Assembly (NCBI GenBank): GCA_964030475.1
Contig: CAXIPT010000004.1
Coordinates: 3,898,211 to 3,962,210, forward strand
DNA: 64,000 nt
Source: Tethya wilhelma
Taxonomy: Eukaryota > Porifera > Demospongiae > Tethyida > Tethyidae
Direction of reading: 5' to 3'
The position numbers were made by a program, and so were the translations under genes. Below the pieces are notes generated by a model. The model did no database searches and was not told the DNA's origin. It saw only the letters and a list, made by a program, of their open reading frames with translations. Of this stretch, positions 11,972 to 23,449 are shown one piece after another (within the stretch, counting starts at the first letter, position 1; every line of letters begins with the position of its first letter).

Positions 11972-12209
11972 ACAAAATTCCACCATAGTTATTAGTTGCT
12001 CAAATTTGCTAGTATACATGATTATTCAGAAAAAAGTAGAACAAACAAGTAACCAACATTAGAAACATAGGAATGGCCAAATTGTAAAAAGTAAGGAAAT
12101 AAGATACAAATGCTCTCAATCTGACCACCATTCCTATCTTGTTTGCTTACTTTTTACGATTTGGCCATTCCTATGTTATCATTACATTTCTAATGTTTTT
12201 TTCACTTGT

Positions 12210-12580
12210 GCAATTTGGTTTAATATCAACACAGTACTGTTCCAAGTAAAAGCAACACTGTTTCATTAAATTTTTTATTAAAACCTGAAAATTTATGTAT
12301 CATTTAAAAGCTCTTTTCATGCTGATTACAATGGCAGAAGTTTTGAATTTGTATGATAAATCACTATCCTACAATAAGCAAGAATATCTAGTTGATCCAA
12401 AAAAGGCCTTAAATGGGCCACAAAAAACCCCATTGTATTGGAGTCTGCAAGGGTCAAGTGATACTGTAGCCTTCACTATTGCATTAAGTGTAATGAGAGC
12501 TTTCAAACGATACCCACTTTGTTGTGGTTTGTATGACGTTGACCTGACTTGGACCATGATTGAAAATTTGACAAGACACA
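12210..12580. repeat. Dispersed repeat D, copy 2
   Basis: Matches 8323-8660, with an extra GGGCCACAAAAAACCCC block. It is again followed immediately by a family 1 palindrome. A plus-strand frame with MRAFK.YPLCCGLYDVDL is kept in both copies, but nothing else supports coding. Confidence 0.7.
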
Positions 12581-14445
12581 ATTCCTAGTATGGTAGTACG
12601 GGTACATTGGAATAGTACGAAGCTCTTAGCTCTTTCTCAGTCTAATGAGCCCAAAACATGGTCTAAAACTATCAATCGCTAAATTATCGAACCAAAATAT
12701 GTCTAACCTCCAATTTTCTCTATCTTCTTTTTCTCTTCTATCTTGCGCCATTTTTCTCTGAGAGTGCTCACTTTCAGAAGCTGATTCTTGAATGAATAAA
12801 CTTGGTTTCTTTGTCTTCAACCACTTTTTGCATCGGTTATTCGTCTCTTTAGCCAAGTCGCTAGATACAGGACAAAAAGCGTATTCTCCGTATGGCAGCT
12901 ATTGATTTCTGTATCATGAATAATTCATTAGCTACTTTGAAAATCAAGTCGGCGATCCTTTCCATACATAGAAGTGTGAATTTATGTGATGGGGCAATTT
13001 TGACAGTTTTTACTAACTATTTTCCACTTTAATCAATACCAATGCAGCGATGCTCCTGCTCCAGATCACATGACACCAAAATTTTAGAGTGTGGTGCATC
13101 AATGGCTATTTTTTTAATACCCATTGTATTTTGGGGAATATATATACCACAAAATCTATGTTTTTACCCATTTTAAAAGTTAAGGCATCCTGAGATAGGA
13201 TGCCAAAAGTAATATCAGTGACAGATCCAGCATTAGGGGCACATGCCCTCCTCTGAAATGTTTGATCAATGACTTAGCTTATGATAGTCCTCTCCAGTAT
13301 AAATTCTGTGTAGTAGCACTAAGGCTTAGAAAAGTTTTACATAGCACTTGCAGTCATGCCCTACTTAGGTGGGAGGGGTAATGGGTAAACTTTGAACCAT
13401 ACATATGATATAAACAAAATTGAACCGTTAGGGCTAACAAATGACAACTTGTCATGGCTCCTAATTTTCTCGTACTCAGAAAATTTTCTGCAAGCTGTAA
13501 GCATGTCTGTAACTTTTAGGCTGAAATTGATTTTATATAATTATATGCTTTCAAACCTACTCAAACATTATATGTCCCAACTGCATGCATGTTTGCTGCT
13601 GGTATTGTGAAATTCATGTGTTTCATTTAGGCTCAACAGACTTAGCTATATCAAGTTGTTCCTATAGTTGTTAGTATGATGTAAAATATGGCTTTACAAA
13701 AGAAGTTGCAATGTATATCAATTAGGAACATACCATCTTGTTCTGTTATTGAGCTTAAGAGCTTTTGGAACATAGTTTTATTCCGAACCTTGTATTGCAC
13801 AATTGTACTGTGTTACAGATCAAGATTCTACATGATTTTGCTAGTGTGTATGGAATTCACATGTTAAAAGGTTTGGAACAGAACTATATTGTTCCAACAG
13901 CTGTTAGTATGATGTGAAATACAGCTTTCTCAAGGTAACAACCTAATCTCAATGACATAATTTTTATTTCTCGATCTGAGTTGTGAATAGCCATCACTAT
14001 GCATAGAATATCAAAGATACAAAAGCTGTGTTCTGGATGAGTTTACAAGCAATAGCAATTTGTAGAAATGTACTGCCATAAATAATGAAAATCTCGTAGC
14101 TGATAAATTTTCGTAGTCACTGCGGAGTACAAAAATTAAATGCACAAAAAATTGCAAAATAGTGGGTGGGGCTGCGTAATGCAGCGATGCTACGAAGATT
14201 ATTAAACACGAAAATTTTGAACAAAAAAATAGAAATGTAATGAGAACGTAGGAATGGCAAAATCTTAAAAACTAAGCAGGAATGGTGGTCAGATTGAGTG
14301 AAAGTTCATTCCTGTGTCCACTATATCATTGAGCAAGGGATATGAACATTAGGCCTGCACACAGAAATGAACTCATCACTCAATCTGACAAACATTCCTA
14401 TCTTGTTTGCTTACTAATATGATTTTGCCCTTCCTATGTTCCCGT
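12581..14445 (+). mobile_element. Family 1 element, divergent copy enclosing a dispersed repeat
   Basis: Degenerate palindrome CCTAGTATGGTAGTACGGG, family 1 body to about 12975, then the dispersed repeat 13025-14060, and a type B hairpin at about 14221-14445. Whether the middle is part of the element or a later insertion is unclear; the same repeat also precedes a type B hairpin at 28565-29830. Confidence 0.5.
13025..14060. repeat. Dispersed ~1-kb repeat E, copy 1
   Basis: Shares GATCACATGACACCAAAA, ACCACAAAATCTA, GGATAGGATGCCAAAAGTAA, CAGATCCAGCATT and CTTAGCTTATGATA with 28565-29650. No coding frame of note; GTTAGTATGATGTGAAATA is internally repeated. Confidence 0.65.
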
Positions 14446-14456
14446 ATCTGCATGTA

Positions 14457-15585
14457 TATGGGGTGCCAAATGTCTCAAAACTAATTTTTGAACAGTGTTT
14501 AGTTTGACGATTGATGTTTACTAAACATCGACCTTCACCGTTAGAAACTGCTAAAAATCCAAGAACACGGCACAGAAATCTCTCAAAAATGCGATGTTTA
14601 GCTCCAGGGATCGATATTTAGCTGGGACTGATATTTAGCGCCAGTGATCGATATTTAGCTGGGACTAATGTTTAGCGCCAGTGATCGATATTTAGCTGGG
14701 ACCGATGTTTAGCGCCAGTGATCGATATTTAGCTGGGACCGATGTTTAGAGCTACTGGTTCAATGGGGTCAGAGGTCAATTTCAATCACGTGCACCATAT
14801 TTAATGAGAAGTATGCATGCATATCGCATGCATTTTATGCCATATGCATGGCCATAACAATAATATTATGGAAGACAACTGTACCCCAAACAGTTTATGT
14901 TAAAGTCTACTTGCAAAGGTCATGTACGCCTGTATAGACTGTAACTATAATCTCCGGCAATATCCGTGACCTTTGACCTTGCCATTGCCAGACTTAGAGC
15001 TGAAAATTCAAGTAGCACTTGAGAGGAAATCCAGGGGGTACAAAGGTCCAAACAGCCCTTCTTTTTGCAGCAAACTGGCCGCCCTAGCTAAGGTCTAGCC
15101 TACAACTATTATAGGGGGTAGATAGCACGTGATTGGAATGACCTTTTGACCCCATTGACCAAACTCTGATATCGGTCCCAGCTAAATATCGATCCCTGGA
15201 GCTAAACATTAGTCCCAGCTAAATATCGATCCCTGGAGCTAAACATCAGTCCCAGCTAAATATCGATCCCTGGAGCTAAACATCAGTCCCAGCTAAATAT
15301 CGATCACNGTCCCAGCTAAATATCTATGCCGGCTAAATATTGATCCCTGGGCTAAACATCGCTCTTTTGAGAGATTTCTGTGCCGTGTTCTTGGATTTTT
15401 AGCAGTTTCTAACGGTTAAGGGTCGATGTTTAGTAAACATCGATCGTCAAACTAAACACTGATCAAAAATTAGTTTTGAGACATTTGGCACCCCATATAA
15501 CGGTTAAGGGTCGATGTTTAGTAAACATCGATCGTCAAACTAAACACTGATCAAAAATTAGTTTTGAGACATTTGGCACCCCATA
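14457..15585. mobile_element. Foldback element with iteron-filled inverted arms, full copy
   Basis: Ends TATGGGGTGCCAAATGTC and GACATTTGGCACCCCATA. Inside each end is a TTTAGTAAACATCGA palindrome, then tandem ~37-bp units alternating AGCTAAATATCGATC and AGCTAAACATCAGTC (left arm 14593-14757, right arm 15175-15365). The unique centre is 14760-15165. TA at both borders would fit a TA target duplication. The last ~86 bp at the right end are duplicated (15413-15585). N at 15308. Confidence 0.8.
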
Positions 15586-15589
15586 CTTA

Positions 15590-16028
15590 CAAGCATGCCT
15601 AGCGCTTCACTATAGCGAGCTAAATCTGTTTTTTTGGCTTATTTTACTCTGTTTCTACAGGTAGCAAACGGTTTGAGCTTGTGGCAGGTCCAAGACGGCT
15701 CCAACGGAATTCAAACAGTTTTATTTTTGCTTCTTTCTTGACTTACACAAATTCTTTCGTTGTTTTTTCGAAAAAGAAGTGAATTTTCGAGTCTTGTCAC
15801 AAATTTTCTTGCCTGATACTGGAAAACAGCCATCTTGCCGCGAGCTTGCCAGCAAAACTAAAATTATTTGCGTGGGCGAAACATAGAACTCGTGCCTAGC
15901 GCATGCAACACGCCCACGCGCAATTAAATATGACGCGGATCTGACGTACTTCACGTGAGGACATGTACCAGGCCCTCCCGATTTTTAGCGTGAAACACTA
16001 AAAAGAGGGAGTGGCCTGGGTACGAGGC
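15590..16028. mobile_element. Probable relative of the CGAGGCT-ended element
   Basis: Right end GTACCAGGCCCTCCCG ... GAGGGAGTGGCCTGGGTAC forms a hairpin (15968-16022) followed by GAGGCTA, like 11346-11971. A left end was not found. A minus-strand frame (15721-15954) is Lys/Arg-rich at its end and unrecognised. Confidence 0.4.
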
Positions 16029-16031
16029 TAC

Positions 16032-16511
16032 AGACAACCAGTTTTCGAGGTTTTCTATATTCATATTAGACTATTATTTTATAAACTCTCTCCAATAAAT
16101 AAATTGTGCCTGTTTATAATAAGCTATAGGTAATGGTTAACTAGCTAGATATGTAGCCCATATAATAGGATAGAATATAGGAGAATTATTTTATCGTACA
16201 AGTTACCTAGGTTTCCTATGGTTAAACTTATGTGTGGTGTACTATGGTTATCAGAGTCAGTGCACTTTAGATAACCATAGTACACCACACATAACCATAG
16301 GAAACCTAGGTAACTTGTACGATAAAATAATTCTCCTATTCGATCCTATTAGGCAAATTAAAGGAATAAGACTACATAGTTAACCATTACCTATATATAG
16401 CTTATTATAAACAGGCACAATAATTTATTTATTTATTGGAAAGAGTTTATAAAATAATAGTATAAATATGAATATAGAAAACTTGGAAAACCTCGAAACT
16501 AATTGTCTGCA
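16032..16511. mobile_element. 480-bp palindromic MITE next to the ATE1 copy
   Basis: AGACAACCAGTTTTCGAGG at the left pairs with CCTCGAAACTAATTGTCT at the right. Arms of about 200 bp include CAAGTTACCTAGGTTTCC and TGTGTGGTGTACTATGG near the centre at 16250. It borders the ATE1 pseudogene by a few bases. Confidence 0.8.
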
Positions 16512-18089
16512 AAACCTTATTCGACTTCAGGTATCCCTATTTCGATCGGGCCATGTCTATCTCAGCCCCACCCACCTCAGCCACGTGTCTAGTCACTCTA
16601 CCGCGACCTTCCATAGATGGAGTGTGGTGGAGCCAGCTCAGGCCAGGAGCAGAGATGTTTCGGGAAAGCTGTGTTCATTACTACGAATCTGGAGGTGACA
16701 ACAAGTGTGGCTACTGCAAATCAAAAGACGCTAGCCTCAGAGTCACTCAAGAAGTGTGTGGCGATAGAATGACTTGCCAGGATTTCCAAGACTTAGTGGA
16801 CAGAGGCTTCCAGAGATCAGGCAAGAGTGTTTACAGGCCTGTCATGAAGGCAACTTGCTGCCCCGAGTATGTGATACGAATACTCCACAAAGTTTCGAAT
16901 GTCAAAATCGCAGAGGAGAACGGTCAAGAAATTCAACCAGTACATTGTAGAGGGTATGGGGAAACATAAAGCTTCAAGCTCCACTGAGATGGTTGATGGG
17001 TTGTCTGAATCAAGCTTGCTCAGTGGATCACAGAGTGAAGGTACTGTCAAAGAATCCAGTGTGGATCCGCCAACACCTATGGAGCTTGAGCAAGAAGAGG
17101 CTTCTGCAGCTAGTTACCAAGCAAAGCCAAAGAAATTGGTGAGAAAGGGAGTTGGTCCTGATCCAAACAAACCTCCTTGCCAGAAGGCCAAAGTAAGAAG
17201 AAGAGAACAGAGAGCCAAGAAGAAGCAGCAGCAGAAAATAAAGGAGGAAGAGAAACAATTGCAGGGTAAGGAAGTGCAGCAAGGATGAAATAAAACCAAG
17301 TCGTACCCCTGATACCCCACCAGGAAATAGCCCTCTCTTTGAACAGGACTTGACAGAGCTACTCACACTTCCTTCACCTGAAACAAAAGCAGCACACAAA
17401 TTTGAGACACGCCTTGTACTAATCAACCCTCGGAATACCATCTTCAACGATACATACGAAGAGAGTTACGAGGTGTTCAAGAAGTTCCAAATGATCATCC
17501 ACAAGGAGGCTGAAGAGGAATATGCTCGGAAAGATTTCGAAGAGTTTCTTGTCGAGTCTCCACTGCTTCATGAAAAGGGTAGTGAAGGGATGCCATGTGA
17601 CTACGGCACCTACCACCAACAGTACCTCCTGGATGGTAAAATCATTGCAGTTGGTGTGTTGGACATTATCCCAAAAGGTGTTCTCTGTGAGTACCTTTAC
17701 TATGACCCACAATATAGGTTTCTAGCCCCGGGCATTTACACTGCTCTCAAAGCACCAAAATGAACTACAAGAGCAAGTACAGTGCTTCATACCTCCTGTG
17801 CCCAGAGACTTACACCTACGTACCACTTCAGCTGAGCATTCCAAAGTTGCTAGAGTCTCCTTACAGTCGACTAGCAGAAGCCGGTGTGCCAAATGCCAAA
17901 GAAGGATGCACTGATGAAGAATTGAAACAGATCCCGGTATTTTCAGATATCAATTGGGCTGCCATGACATACAACACATTTGCTGTCCTCAATGGAGATG
18001 GGCAGAAAACAATGGTGAAGGACTTATGTGCTGCTTGTTGGCTTGGAGGTGGCCATGAGACTGAGACTCTTTATACCAAAGCAATTTGA
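16512..18089 (+). pseudogene. ATE1: Intronless, frameshifted arginyl-tRNA--protein transferase (ATE1) copy
   Basis: Three frames in series encode one ATE1 protein. The first (ATG candidate 16655, up to about 16890) carries the N-terminal Cys motif CGYCKS and DLVDRGFQRSGKSVYRPVM followed by TCCPEYVIR. The second (about 16890-17288) carries KFRMSKSQRR and the basic DPNKPPCQKAK linker. The third (from about 17281) carries FHQQ-type YGTYHQQYLLDGKIIAVGV and YLYYDPQYRF, then SASYLLCPETYTYVP in yet another frame from 17760. ATE1 adds arginine to N-terminal Asp/Glu in the N-degron pathway. Frame changes occur near 16885, 17260-17290 and 17755. At 17755 roughly 25-30 conserved residues (the YYYMGFYIHSCPK region) are also missing. 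No introns interrupt the copy, suggesting a retrocopy, though no poly(A) tail is visible. Sequencing error could explain single-base shifts but not the internal deletion. Confidence 0.85.
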
Positions 18090-18252
18090 AATTCCTCCCC
18101 CTGAAAAAAAGTTTGTTTTAGATTCTGCGGAAGAAATTAAAGTGTTAATTTGGGTGCTGCTATAGTGCATTGTTCATGAATGTTTTTAATAATGATACTA
18201 TATTGATGTGTTGATGTGATAATAATATTATAGAAAACTATACTAATAATCA

Positions 18253-18585
18253 TACGTACGGTAGTACGTATAGTAGGAATGGGCCGAATGTCCCATAGAC
18301 ACAATACAAAATGTTTATGATCATAAAAATCTAGCAAAACAAAATTAAGCCTTCAAACTTGCTCAGAGGTTCTCACTGACAGGTTACCAATTGCATGCAA
18401 GGTCTACAACTCACAGAAACTTTTCTCAGCATTCCAGAGAACCAGAATGTATTGAGCCAACTTTGATAGCACAAAGTAACTTCTTTTCATAGGTACTACA
18501 TTCCTTGATACTCGTTTTAATCACAAATAAGCCTAAACAAAAACTAGAAAGCTTTGAAACTGAGAGTATAAATTCATGTACTTCA
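18253..18585 (+). mobile_element. Family C palindrome/foldback element, palindrome half
   Basis: Begins with TACGTACGGTAGTACGTA, then AGTAGGAATGGGCCGAATG, ACACAATACAAAATG and a body that matches the reverse complement of 49090-49500. It stops at the 97-bp N gap. Confidence 0.7.
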
Positions 18586-18682
18586 NNNNNNNNNNNNNNN
18601 NNNNNNNNNNNNNNNNNNNNNNNNNNNNNNNNNNNNNNNNNNNNNNNNNNNNNNNNNNNNNNNNNNNNNNNNNNNNNNNNNN
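18586..18682. other. 97-bp assembly gap
   Basis: Run of N inside the family C copy. Single N bases at 6263, 15308, 23633 and 25351 also fall at or in repeats and three of them sit where an element stops abruptly. Confidence 0.95.
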
Positions 18683-18842
18683 ACCATCATATTTCGGACT
18701 GCAGCTCAAAAAACCCCTAAAACTTATGGTTGAGCTACCAAATCTGGAAATCAAGAAGTTCAATCTTCCTGCTACTGATATTCCAAATAAGGACCTGATT
18801 GCAAGTATCACCGTCTCTAACATAGCTGTCATATCATCGTGA
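18683..18842 (+). other. Coding-like tail after the N gap
   Basis: Open frame ending in TGA 18840-18842 with LKLMVELPNLEIKKFNLPA and DIPNKDLIASITVSNIAVIS. Its start is lost in the gap. Not recognised. Confidence 0.25.
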
Positions 18843-19029
18843 TCAAGCGATCAATAATCGGCCACCTATTTTCACCATATTTACTGAATTCTGCCATCTA
18901 CGGTAGATGCAAGCGAGATTTGAGGCAGTAGACATGTAGAGTAGCTTATTGTTAGCTTCTGTATGCAGTTTGAAGTTGCAATGACCAACTTTATGCAAAT
19001 TGTCCATTTATTTCCTAGTCGCACCTCTC

Positions 19030-19692
19030 TTACAGTCTATTACAGATGTACATGACCTTTGCAAGTAGACTTTAACTAACTTAAACTGTTTGGCGTACAG
19101 TTGTCTTCCATAATATTATTGTTATGGCCATGCATATGGCATAAAATGCATGCGATCTGCATAGTTCTCATTAAATATGGTGCACGTGATTGAAATTGAC
19201 CTCTGACCCCATTGAACCAGTCTTCTAGCTCTAAACATCGGTCCCAGCTAAATATTGATCACTGGCGCTAAACATCAGTCCCAGCTAAATATCGATCCCT
19301 GGCGCTAAACATCAGTTCCAGCTAAATATCGATCACTGCCGCTAAATATCAGTCCCAGCTAAATATCGATCCTGGAGCTAAACATCAGTCCCAGCTAAAT
19401 ATCGATCCGTGGAGCTAAAGATTGGTCCCAGCTAAATATCAATCCTGGAGCTAAACATCAGTCCCAGCTAAATATCGATCCGTGGAGCTAAAGTCTTTAG
19501 CTAAATATCGATCCATGGAGCTAAAGATTGGTCCCAGCTAAATATCGATCCCTGGGCTAAACATCGCATTTTTGAGAGATTTTTCTTGGATTTTTAGCAG
19601 TTTCTAACCGTGAAGGTCAATGTTTAGTAAACATCGATCATCAAACTAAACACTGATCAAAAATTAGTTTTGAGACATTTGGCACCCCATAT
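19030..19692. mobile_element. Iteron foldback element, half copy
   Basis: Reverse complement of the left half of 14457-15585: centre words (GTTATGGCCATGCATATGGC, split from the 14.8-kb copy), then about nine 37-bp AGCTAAATATCGATC / AGCTAAACATCAGTC units (19220-19560), the TTTAGTAAACATCGA palindrome and terminal TTTGGCACCCCATA. Confidence 0.75.
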
Positions 19693-22600
19693 TTATCTAT
19701 ACTGTGAGAAACTTTGTTTATCACAAACAATGTTTTTCGCTTCAAGATAATGTTCCAAGTGTTGAAAAAGTAACTATTCACAAAAGTGTTTATTTTGTGC
19801 TAAAAAACGTTTTAAAGGCAAAATAAACGTTTTTTGTCAAAAATGGGGTGTTTAGTCACAGTAAATTTTCTAAGTCGATAGTCAGTCAAAAAGACAGTTC
19901 TTTATCTGTACTGTGAGAAAACTTTGTTTATCACAATGTTTTTCACCTCAAGATAATGTTCCAAGTGTTGAAAAAGGTAACAATTCACAAAAGTAGCTGT
20001 TTTGTGCTAGAAAACGTTTTAAAAGCTAAATATACGTTTTTAGTCAAGTGTATTTTTTAGTCACAGAAAATTTTCTAAGTTGATAGTCAGTCAAAAAGAC
20101 TAAGTTCTTTATCTATACTGTGAGAAAACTTTGCTTATCATAAACAATGTTTTTCACCTCAAGATAATGTTCCAAGTGTTGAAAAAAGTAACTATTCACA
20201 AGTGTTTATTTTGTGCTAAAAAACGTTTTAAAGGCAAAATAAACGTTTTTTGTCAAAAGTGTATTTTATAGTCACAGAAAATTTTCTAAGTCGATAGTCA
20301 TTCAAAAAGACTAATTACTTTCTCTATACTGTGAGAAAACTTTGTTTATAACAAACAATGTTTTTCACCTTAAGATAGTGTTCCAAGTTTTGAAAAAAGT
20401 AACTATTCACAAAATGTGTTTCTCTTGTGCTAAAAAATGTTTTCAAGGAAAAATAACTTTTTTTGTCAAAATCACAGAAAATTTTTTAAGTCGATAGTCA
20501 GTCAAAAAGACTAAGTTCTTCATCTGTACTGTGAAAACACTTTGTTTATCACAATGTTTTTCACCTCAAGATAATGTTCCAAGTGTTGAAAAAAGTAACT
20601 ATTCACAAAAGTGCTTAGAAAATGTTTCAAAGGCAAACTGAACGTTTCTTGTCAAAAGTATTTTTTTAATCACAAAAAATTTTCTAAGTCGATAGTCAGT
20701 CAAAAAGACTAAGTTCTTTATCTGTACTGTGACATTGTTTAGCACAATGTTTTTCTTCTCAAAGTGTTGAAAAACGTAACTATTCACAAAAGTGTTTCTT
20801 TTGTGCTAAACAATGTTTTCAAGGCAAAATAAAGTTTTTTTTGTCAAAAGTGTAGTTTTTAGTTACAGAAAGTTTTCTAAGTCAATAGTCAGTCTAAAAG
20901 ACTAAGTTCTTTATCTGTACTGTGAAAAAACTTTGTTTATCATAAACAGTTTTTCACTTCAAGGCAAAACAGTCTACACGAACGCATCGTAATTGTGGGT
21001 GTGTCAATTTTTGCTGCCCTTCACGTCACATAATATTTTGCCCTAAGCTTATTACGTCACGTAGTACAAAACGCGCGCATGCTAAATTATTCACAATTAC
21101 ATCATTGCAAACTACGTTGACTGATGACGTCAAAAGGAAGGCACATGGAAGATACTAGGACCTTTTCAGGATTTTACAACGGTATATCTCCTTCGTAGTT
21201 TTACTTGCATGCTTCTCACTTGGAATAATTGTGGTTCAGGATGGATAATAATGCATGCACAGCAAGTCTTGTGAGTCAGAAAGACTTTGCAAATGGTTGC
21301 CCAAAAATTCTAATTTACCGCATCAAGAAAGTTCACTGAACATCACTCAGATAAAATTTGTGTATCTCCAGATAAGACTGGGGTATGGGCACAGAATACA
21401 TTCTGCTAAAAGTACAGTGTTTTACAAGCAGCGCAGTGCTTGTCTGATGTCAATAGCTCGAGGTAAGCGTGTTCAGTAGATCAGTAAAATACTGCATTTC
21501 TAGCTGTTTTTGACTAGTAATTTTAGCGATATATATTTTTAGTTACTGGAATACTACTACAGTATGTTATACTGCTAGATGTAAGTTACAAACTGGTAGA
21601 GTATGGATGCCCTCAGTAGTTTCGCACCACGCTGCGCAAAAAATCAAAGTCGTCTGGTCCATTTTATCGCTACACGATAGAAATTCAACTTAAAGACAAT
21701 TTAGACACTGTATTCTTAAAAATTACTTTCTTATAACAAATATGGCTGTAAGAACTTTAGCTACTTCTTTTCTGGCTGTTTCTCCTGTGTTGTCTTTACT
21801 TCCATGTGCTTGGCCACCATTTTGTTTAACTTCCGGGTGGAAATTAATTAAGGATGTGTTCGTGTCGACTTAAATAAACGTTTTTTGTCAAAAGTGTAGT
21901 TTTTAGTCACAAAAGTATTCTAAGTCGATAGTCAGTCAAAAAAACTAAGTTCTTTATATGTACTGTGAGAAATCTTTGTTTATCACAAAAAATGATTTTC
22001 ACCATAAGAAAATGTTCCAAGTGTTGAAAAAAGTAACTATTCACAATAGTGTTTATTTTGTGCTTAGAAATGTTTTTAAGGCAAAATAAACATTTATTGT
22101 CAAAAGTGTAGTTTTTAGTCAGAAAATTTTCTAAGTTGATAGTCAGTCAAAAAGACTAAGTTCTTTATCTGTACTGTGACAAAACTTTGTTTATCACAAA
22201 CAATTTTTTCACTTCAAGATCAAGTGTTGAAAAAAGTAACTATTCACAAAATTATGTTTCTCTTGTGACAAAAAATGTTTTAAAGGCAAAATAAATGTTT
22301 TTTGTATTTTTTAGTCACAAAAAATTTTCTAAGCTGATAATCAGTCAAAAATACTAAGTTCTTTATTTGTACTGTGAGAAAACTTTGTTTATAACAAACA
22401 ATGTTTTTCACCTCAAGATAATGTTCCAAGTGTTGTAAAAAGTAATTATTCACAAAAGTGTTTCTGTTGTGCTAGAAAATGTTTTCAAAGCAAAATAAAC
22501 GCTTTTTGTCATAAGTGTAGTTTTTAGTCACAGAAAGTTTTCTAAGTCAATAGTCAGTAAAAAGACAAAGTTCTTTTTCTGTACTGTGAGAAAACTTTAT

Positions 22601-23449
22601 CATGTTTTTCACATAGAGATAATGAATGTTATAAGCGTTGTAGAAAGTAACTGTTCACAAAAAAGTTTGATTTCTGCTAGAAAATGTTTAAACGTAAAAT
22701 AAACGTTTTTTTCTCAAGTGTATTTTAAGTCACTGAAATTTTTCTAAGTCGTTACTGAGTCAAAAAGACTAAGTTATATTGAGAAAACTTTGTTTATTAC
22801 AAACAATGTTTTTCACCTCAAGATAATGTTCTAAGTGGTAAAAAAAGTAACTCTTCACAAAAGTGTTTGTTTTGTGCTAGAAAATGTTTTAAAGGCAAAA
22901 TAAACGTTTTTTCTTAAAAGTGTATTTTTTAGTCACAGAAAATTTTCTAAGTCGATACTCAGTCAAAAAGACTGAGTTACTGTGAGAAAACAAACAATGT
23001 TTTTCACCTCAAGATAATGTTCCAAGTGTTGAAAAAGTAACTATTCACAAAAGTGTTTCTTTTGTGCTAAAAAATGCTTTAAAGGCAAAAAAAATTTTTG
23101 TCCAAAGTGTAATTTATAGTTACAGAAAATTTTCTAAGTCGATAGTCAGTCAAAAATTCTAAATTCTTTATCTGTACTGTGACAAAACTTTGTTTATCAC
23201 AAACAATCTTTTTCACCTCAAGATAATGTTCCAAGTTCGGAAAAAAGTAACTATTCACAAAAGTGTTGTAAAAAATCTTTTCAAGGCAAAATAAACGTTT
23301 TTTGTCTAGTGTATTATTTAGTCACAAAAAATTTTCTAAGTCGATAGTCAGTCAAAAAGACTTAAGTTCTTTATCTGTACTGTGAGAAAACTTTGTTTAT
23401 CACAATGTTTTTCACCACAAGATAATGTTCCAAGTGTTAAAAAAAGTAA
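19693..23449. repeat. Satellite-like tandem array, about 205-bp unit, ~15 copies
   Basis: Units carry CTGTGAGAAAACTTTGTTT, CACCTCAAGATAATGTTCC, AAAAAGTAACTATTCACAA, AAAGGCAAAATAAACG and TTCTAAGTCGATAGTCAGTC in fixed order. Unit starts lie near 19701, 19910, 20117, 20328, 20528, 20726, 20919, then 21962, 22173, 22371, 22584, 22785, 22979, 23176 and 23378. No long open frame; very low GC. A 900-bp element interrupts it at 20971-21870. Confidence 0.9.
20971..21870. mobile_element. 900-bp TIR element splitting the satellite array
   Basis: Termini AGTCTACACGAACGCATC and GATGTGTTCGTGTCGACT form an 18-bp imperfect TIR. GC and sequence differ sharply from the array. It contains several ACGTCA motifs (TTACGTCACGTAG, CTGATGACGTCAAAAGG) and a short frame (21255-21476) that ends near a GGTAAG donor-like site; I do not recognise a protein. 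Confidence 0.7.

Larger units (their letters stand above)
10049..12209 (+). mobile_element. Family 1 element, degenerate copy with three nested insertions
   Basis: Starts ATAGGAATGG without the palindrome, continues with CTCTTAGCTCTTTCTC and AATGAGCCCAAAAAC, and ends with a type B hairpin at about 12044-12209. Inside it lie a CCATGG-type foldback (10244-10792), a 374-bp 5-bp-TSD element (10953-11326) and a CGAGGCT-ended element (11346-11971). Confidence 0.65.

Noticed and set aside
14593..15365. CRISPR-like array
   Set aside because: Iterons are contiguous, without unique spacers, and lie in inverted arms of a mobile element in an intron-bearing genome.
16468..17763. Several separate genes in overlapping frames
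   Set aside because: Frames in series make one ATE1 protein; the minus-strand frames here are shadows.
19693..23449. Protein-coding tandem domains
   Set aside because: Units contain stops in all frames and vary by indels that are not multiples of three.
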